The notes under the pieces: generated by a model
Databases searched by the model: none
The model's input: the letters and a program-made list of their open reading frames with translations, nothing else
Told to the model about the DNA's origin: nothing
Program-made: the position numbers and the translations under genes
In this document: positions 61,635 to 64,000 of the stretch, piece after piece
Position numbering within the stretch: the stretch's first letter is position 1
Layout: each line of letters starts with the position of its first letter
NCBI RefSeq assembly: GCF_011009555.1
Contig: NZ_QXHD01000004.1
Location: 5,565,465-5,629,464, forward strand
Reading direction: 5' to 3'
Length of the DNA stretch: 64,000 bases
From: Adonisia turfae CCMR0081
GTDB lineage: Bacteria > Cyanobacteriota > Cyanobacteriia > Phormidesmidales > Phormidesmidaceae

Positions 61635-63317
61635 ATGGTTGCCAAGAAACTTAAGAAGCGCTCCAAAAAACGTTCTCGCTCGGCTGCGCCAGAGCAAACG
61701 GCAGAACCCACCCTCACTCGCAAGGAGCAACGGGCAAAAGAGAGGGAAGTGGCAAAGGCTCGTTCTCAGCTGATTCAGTTTACGGTGCTGGCCTGTGTCG
61801 CATCGGGTTTAGTGGGTCTTTTGCTGGGCGTCATGGTGGAGCCCACCTTAGGCATAGCCGCCACAGCCAGTTTGCTATGTCTCAGTTTGTCCTTTAAGTA
61901 TCAGCGATACGCCCTCTACGCATTTATCATCTATATCCCCTTTTCAGGGACGGTGACTTACATGTTGGGGGGCAATTCCTTATTACAGCTTGCCAAGGAT
62001 GCTTTTTACGTACCTGCCTTGATTGGTGTGATTCAGATGTGCCGTAGAAAGCGTCAGAAGATTTTATTGCCGGAGGCATTACAACTGCCGTTGGTGCTGG
62101 TACTGGCGATTGTCATCCTCAATATTTTGCTGATTAATCTACCTCAGCAGCTTCAGGCACCTGGGGATGAAATGCCTCTGATGATGGGCATCCTGGGTCT
62201 GAAAATTTTGCTGGGATACCTACCTGTTATCACCTGCATTTACTATTTGATACGCACGTCGGAAGATCTATACTTTTTGCTGCGTATCCAGGCCGTGTTA
62301 GTGCTCGTGTCCTGTGCTCTCGGGTTTGTTCAGTACCTGATGCTCAAAACCGGTGTTTGTGCTGGCACAGAGGGGATTGGAGCCCAAGGCGTAGACCTGT
62401 TTAAGGCGTCTTTGCGGTCCCGCTGCTTTGTGGGGGGCTCCCTGTTGTACAGCCCATCCCAAGGTCAGATTCGATTGCCGGGTACTTTTGTGGCCCCCTG
62501 GCAATGGGGTTGGTTTTTAATTTCCAGTGCATTTTTTAGCTTTGGTACGGCCTTTAATGATCGATCTCCCTTCTGGCGATTAATCGGCATCATTTCCCTG
62601 ATCACCGTATTCGTTATGTCAGTGATCTCTGGCCAGCGGATTGCCTTATTTTTGGTTCCCATTGTCGTTGGGGTGTTGAGTGTCCTAACGGGGCAGGTGG
62701 CTAACCTTAAACGCTTTGTGCCGATTGGTGTGATCCTGGGGCTGATTTTAGTGGGGCTGACGATTCGTAACCCAGAGTTAATGCAGGAACGTATCGATAG
62801 CTTTGAGGATCGATGGAATGCATCTCCACCCCATGAATTTGTGATGCAGCAGTTTGCTGAGGTCATGGAGGCCCAAGAAGGCATCTTAGGTAACGGCGTA
62901 GCTAGGGCTACCAACGGGGCACGTTTGTTTGGCAAAGTACGTCTGGTGGAAACGTATCATCCTAAACTGCTCTATGAGCTGGGGCCTCTAGGGTTGCTGT
63001 TTGTGGTGATGCTCTATACGGCTCTGACCATTGCTACGTTTAAGGCTTATCGGAAAACAAGGGATAAGAACCTGCGGGGATATGCTGCCTCCATGTGGGT
63101 GTTTGTGCTCTTTATTAGCTTCTTTCCCTACTACTATCCTTTGGATGTGGACCCGGTATCGGTTTACTACTGGCTGGCAGCCGGGATCGCCTTGAAGATT
63201 CCTACCCTGGATAAGCAGGAGCGGGAATTGGCCAATCCCAGGAAGAAGAAGCGGTTGCGATCGCAGAAAAAAACAGCCCTAAAATCAGCTGACGTCGAGG
63301 AACCCCAACCCGTTTAA
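61635..63317 (+). CDS. hpsL: HpsL-like hormogonium polysaccharide protein (O-antigen-ligase-like)
   Basis: 560 aa. Basic N-terminal region (KKLKKRSKKRSRS), then about ten to twelve membrane helices with stretches typical of cyanobacterial HpsL: FIIYIPFSGTVTYMLGG, LMMGILGLKILLGYLPVI, SLLYSPSQGQIRLPGTFVAPWQWGWFLISSAFF, MSVISGQRIALFLVPIV, and a large periplasmic loop before LYELGPLGLLFVVM, as in Wzy/WaaL-type proteins. It would polymerise or ligate surface polysaccharide at the inner membrane. The next gene is an HpsN-like glycosyltransferase, the expected partner. Assigned from remembered family patterns. Confidence 0.75.
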   Translation: MVAKKLKKRSKKRSRSAAPEQTAEPTLTRKEQRAKEREVAKARSQLIQFTVLACVASGLVGLLLGVMVEPTLGIAATASLLCLSLSFKYQRYALYAFIIYIPFSGTVTYMLGGNSLLQLAKDAFYVPALIGVIQMCRRKRQKILLPEALQLPLVLVLAIVILNILLINLPQQLQAPGDEMPLMMGILGLKILLGYLPVITCIYYLIRTSEDLYFLLRIQAVLVLVSCALGFVQYLMLKTGVCAGTEGIGAQGVDLFKASLRSRCFVGGSLLYSPSQGQIRLPGTFVAPWQWGWFLISSAFFSFGTAFNDRSPFWRLIGIISLITVFVMSVISGQRIALFLVPIVVGVLSVLTGQVANLKRFVPIGVILGLILVGLTIRNPELMQERIDSFEDRWNASPPHEFVMQQFAEVMEAQEGILGNGVARATNGARLFGKVRLVETYHPKLLYELGPLGLLFVVMLYTALTIATFKAYRKTRDKNLRGYAASMWVFVLFISFFPYYYPLDVDPVSVYYWLAAGIALKIPTLDKQERELANPRKKKRLRSQKKTALKSADVEEPQPV

Positions 63318-63337
63318 GACGATTCCTTCAAATAACT

Positions 63338-64000
63338 ATGGATACGGATCTATTTATTTCAGTTGTCATTCCCACCTACGGCAGAGAAGCCGTTCTCTGT
63401 AGCACTATTGAAAATGTATTAGAGCAAACCTATCCAGCCTTTGAGGTGATTATTGTTGACCAGACCCAGACCCATGAGTCAGCAACAACAGCATTCCTCA
63501 ATGCCATAAAAACAGATCCTAAAGTAACGCTGTATACCGTTGACTGGGCCAGTTTACCAGCTGCGCGAAACTATGCGATTGAGCGTTGTCATGGGGATAT
63601 CATTCTGTTTTTAGATGATGATGTGGAATTGCCCCCAGGCTTTTTAGCAGCCCATGGGCAAAACTATAAAACCCGGTCTGACATCGGTGCCGTGGCCGGG
63701 CGTGTGTTTGATCGCATGAAGTTGGCAGAATCCAATGCCGCCAAGCAGATTGAAACCCTGCCGCCGGAGGCCATGGATCCCGGTATTGCCTGGTACTACA
63801 TTGATTTAGTCCATACCGTGAACCCGCAGCAGGTATTGACAGCACGGGGATGTAACATGTCCTTTCGACGAGACGTGTTTGCAAACCACGGATTACGGTT
63901 TGATGAGCGTTTCCAGGGCAGTGCCGTGCGGGAAGAGTCGGATTTTTGCCTGCGTTTTCGACGCACACAGCTAAAGATTTGGTACGACCCAGAGGCCAAT
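63338..64000 (+). CDS. hpsN: HpsN-like glycosyltransferase family 2, N-terminal part (cut by window edge)
   Basis: An open frame from ATG 63338 runs 221 codons off the right edge. GT2 fold: SVVIPTYGREAVL, FEVIIVDQTQTH, ILFLDDDVELPPGF (DxD-type metal/nucleotide site), and further on MDPGIAWYYIDLVHTVNPQQ and LTARGCNMSFRRDVF, then REESDFCLRFRRT. This order matches the HpsN glycosyltransferases found beside hpsL. It would transfer a sugar from a nucleotide donor in the cytoplasm during surface polysaccharide synthesis. It starts 20 bp after the hpsL stop, so it is in the same operon. Confidence 0.78.
   Translation, partial: MDTDLFISVVIPTYGREAVLCSTIENVLEQTYPAFEVIIVDQTQTHESATTAFLNAIKTDPKVTLYTVDWASLPAARNYAIERCHGDIILFLDDDVELPPGFLAAHGQNYKTRSDIGAVAGRVFDRMKLAESNAAKQIETLPPEAMDPGIAWYYIDLVHTVNPQQVLTARGCNMSFRRDVFANHGLRFDERFQGSAVREESDFCLRFRRTQLKIWYDPEAN

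Overview
The window is cyanobacterial chromosomal DNA. The evidence is a chlorophyll-binding IsiA/CP43' protein, the sulfolipid pair sqdB-sqdX, the FutA/IdiA and FutB parts of a cyanobacterial ferric-iron ABC importer, cyanobacteria-type Dps and Fur proteins, an HpsL-like and HpsN-like pair at the right end, and many copies of the HIP1 octamer GCGATCGC. The Hps-like genes suggest a filamentous strain, but that is inference. I see no rRNA, tRNA, CRISPR array or intact insertion sequence.

Layout. 1-4.2 kb: start of a SpoIID/LytB-type protein (minus), a Dps, a class-V aminotransferase, a tiny acidic lipoprotein, and a tail-to-tail pair made of an HTH/GrpE-like fusion and a Trypco1-type small protein. 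4.6-18.2 kb: an iron-stress island with Fur, a degenerate alpha/beta hydrolase, a Crp/Fnr regulator, a histidine-phosphatase lipoprotein, FutA/IdiA, an SRPBCC protein, a 2Fe-2S ferredoxin-like protein, a TonB-like protein, a second Dps, a 70-aa conserved protein, IsiA, FutB and a saccharopine-dehydrogenase-like protein. Two copies of an ~85-nt structured element lie just behind two of these genes and are the best candidate here for something undescribed. 18.2-28.8 kb: an SLH protein ending in 23 aspartates, a DUF6232-like/HlyD/C39-ABC export cluster, a DUF937 protein, and a large PstS-like/DUF4912 membrane protein beside a free copy of its C-terminal domain.

29-43 kb: SbcC, a GH13 alpha-amylase family enzyme, an esterase-like-phytase lipoprotein, a small phage relic (one gene broken by two in-frame stops, one intact Gp49-like gene), sqdB, sqdX, a membrane WD40 protein, then a minus-strand arsenic-type operon (GAPDH, Acr3, dual-specificity phosphatase-like) headed by an ArsR-type palindrome. 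43.5-48.6 kb: a complete five-gene Opp/Nik-type ABC importer. 48.7-53.2 kb: a serine beta-lactamase-like hydrolase, a NarL-type two-component pair and a tandem receiver protein. 53.7-64 kb: a secreted protein of three Q-x-W repeats, an unknown protein in an operon with a membrane metallophosphoesterase, a second TonB-like protein, a site-2 protease, a pentapeptide-repeat membrane protein, HpsL-like, and an HpsN-like glycosyltransferase cut by the window end.

How they fit: the iron island combines sensing (Fur, Crp/Fnr), uptake (FutA, FutB, possibly TonB-like), storage and protection (two Dps) and photosystem adaptation (IsiA). The FutC ATPase and isiB flavodoxin are not in the window. All family calls come from reading motifs in the translated sequence; no database search was run.
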